Assembly (NCBI RefSeq): GCF_008365375.1
Contig: NZ_QOKW01000013.1
Coordinates: forward strand, 1-64,000
From: Roseomonas genomospecies 6
GTDB lineage: Bacteria; Pseudomonadota; Alphaproteobacteria; Azospirillales; Azospirillaceae
Direction: 5' to 3'
Length of the DNA stretch: 64,000 nucleotides
Of the stretch, positions 63,174-64,000 are shown piece by piece. The notes beneath the pieces are model-generated. The model did not search any database. It was given only the letters and a program-made list of their open reading frames with translations, and had not been told where the DNA came from. A program made the translations under genes and the position numbers. How positions within the stretch are numbered: position 1 is the first letter of the stretch; each line of letters begins with the position of its first letter.

Positions 63174-63368
63174 TTACCCGTGGGTCAGAATGGCGAGCAG
63201 GAACAGCACCAGCGCCGCGCCCTGGAGCGCCACGCGCATCCGCATCGCCTTGTTCGATTTGCGCGAATCGCCCTGGCCGCCGCGCGCCATGAAGAACAGC
63301 CCGGAGAACAGCGAGGCCACGACGAGGCCGAGCGCGAGGATCAGGAGAAACGCGAAAAGTCCGTTCAT
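63174..63368 (-). CDS. small HIG1-type two-helix membrane protein
   Basis: 64 residues. Two hydrophobic segments (FAFLLILALGLVVASLFSGL and VALQGAALVLFLLAILTHG) around a basic loop (GQGDSRKSNKAMRMR). This is the HIG1-like twin-helix protein that usually precedes the adenosyltransferase. The start at 63368 is MNGLFAFLL. Confidence 0.8.
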   Translation of the reverse strand: MNGLFAFLLILALGLVVASLFSGLFFMARGGQGDSRKSNKAMRMRVALQGAALVLFLLAILTHG

Positions 63369-63511
63369 GGCGTCATCATACCCCACGGTCCAGCTTGCGC
63401 CTATCCCGGCGGATCGGGATTCGGCGGCATTCCGATGCGAGCCGCCTGTTGCGCTGACGCCCGGTCATCTTACATTGTCGCGAACGACCCGGACGGCGAG
63501 AGGAATTCGGT

Positions 63512-64000
63512 ATGCGGCGGCGGAGTTTCCTGAAGGCGGCGGCGGCCACCGGGCTTGTGGCCTCGGCCGGAGCCTTTCTGACCACGCGCCGCGCCGCGGT
63601 GGCCCAGCCGTCGGAAGCGCTTGCCGCCTTTCCGGACCGGTTCGTCTGGGGCGCCTCCACCTCCTCCTACCAGATCGAGGGGGCGGTGACCGCGGGCGGG
63701 CGGGGACCCAGCGTGTGGGACAGCTTCAGCCACGCCTATGGGAAGGTGGCGAACGGCGACACCGGCGACGTGGCCTGCGACCACTACAACCGCTACGCCG
63801 AGGATGTGGACCTGATGGCGAAGGCGGGGATGAACGCCTACCGCTTCTCCGTCGCCTGGCCGCGCATCCAGCCCACCGGCACCGGCGCCCCCAACCCCGA
63901 GGGGCTGGACTTCTACGACCGGCTGACCGACGCGCTTCTGGCGAAGGGAATCGCGCCCTGGCCGTGCCTCTACCATTGGGACCTGCCCCAGGCGCTCCAG
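63512..64000 (+). CDS. Tat-exported GH1 family glycosidase, 3' end beyond window
   Basis: The first 163 residues. A twin-arginine signal [20 protein letters not shown] leads to a GH1 start: [61 protein letters not shown] and [21 protein letters not shown] lies before the ATG. It would hydrolyse beta-glucosides in the periplasm. Most GH1 enzymes are cytoplasmic, so Tat export is unusual. The catalytic Glu pair lies beyond the edge. Confidence 0.9.
   Translation, partial: MRRRSFLKAAAATGLVASAGAFLTTRRAAVAQPSEALAAFPDRFVWGASTSSYQIEGAVTAGGRGPSVWDSFSHAYGKVANGDTGDVACDHYNRYAEDVDLMAKAGMNAYRFSVAWPRIQPTGTGAPNPEGLDFYDRLTDALLAKGIAPWPCLYHWDLPQALQ

Overview
The window looks like chromosome from a high-GC alphaproteobacterium of the Azospirillum / Rhodospirillales kind. 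The evidence is the codon bias, a complete-looking hopanoid locus, the gene order HIG1-type small protein / PduO / etfB / etfA / hbdA, the order argH / lptM-like / lysA / TIGR02302, and GC-rich palindromic intergenic repeats. The genus is an inference; no rRNA gene is present.

1-9.0 kb is a mobile region. It begins with a decayed mnmG-like fragment and a palindromic repeat. An integrative and mobilizable element follows: a MobA/MobL relaxase operon, a MOBQ-type oriT lying between divergent mob genes, a MobC-like accessory gene, a solitary HisKA_2/HWE-type histidine kinase, a phage gpA-like replication endonuclease and a tyrosine integrase next to the 3' end of tRNA-Gln. Five tRNA genes (Thr-Ala-Asp-Val-Gln, minus strand, own promoter) follow at 8.98-9.49 kb.

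9.7-20.7 kb is a cell-surface and glycan block. It holds a TPR-methyltransferase, a CBM60-like x2 plus beta-helix protein, a GT2 glycosyltransferase, a TPR-glycosyltransferase and a TPR-GT41 (OGT/SPINDLY-type) protein, with two paralogous glycine-zipper lipoproteins at or near its edges. 20.9-28.0 kb holds metabolic and membrane genes: an acyl-CoA synthetase, a TSUP permease, an orphan LivF, GNAT, a TRIC/YicG channel, pirin and a TIGR02587/TIGR02588 pair.

28.0-31.2 kb is a copper-efflux locus (copZ, copA, cueR) with two near-identical CueR-type promoters. 31.3-44.5 kb is the hopanoid locus: hpnA, hpnM, hpnN, shc, hpnG, hpnH and dxs. It also carries a sulfotransferase, a paraoxonase-like beta-propeller and a DUF2141 protein that are not standard hpn genes. 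Dxs feeds isoprenoid precursors, Shc cyclises squalene, HpnH and HpnG build the adenosyl/ribosyl side chain, and HpnN and HpnM move the lipid.

45.7-48.6 kb is the most unusual part. A CheY-like receiver, a cobalamin-binding protein carrying the Wx9EH signature of AdoCbl photoreceptors but no DNA-binding domain, and a histidine kinase lie in a row. This reads as a candidate B12-based light- or cobalamin-sensing two-component system. 48.7-59.7 kb holds envelope and amino-acid genes (exoD, a CNNM/CorC protein, rodA, TIGR02302, bacteriohemerythrin, lysA, an lptM-like gene, argH, tlpA, DUF4142). 59.8-63.4 kb holds hbdA, etfA, etfB, the PduO adenosyltransferase and a small HIG1-type membrane protein. 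A Tat-exported GH1 glycosidase is cut by the right edge.

No CRISPR array, rRNA gene or prophage structural gene was seen. Several GC-rich palindromic repeats (about 14.6, 22.5, 31.2, 34.2 and 58.9 kb) sit at gene ends, and two of them enter coding sequence.
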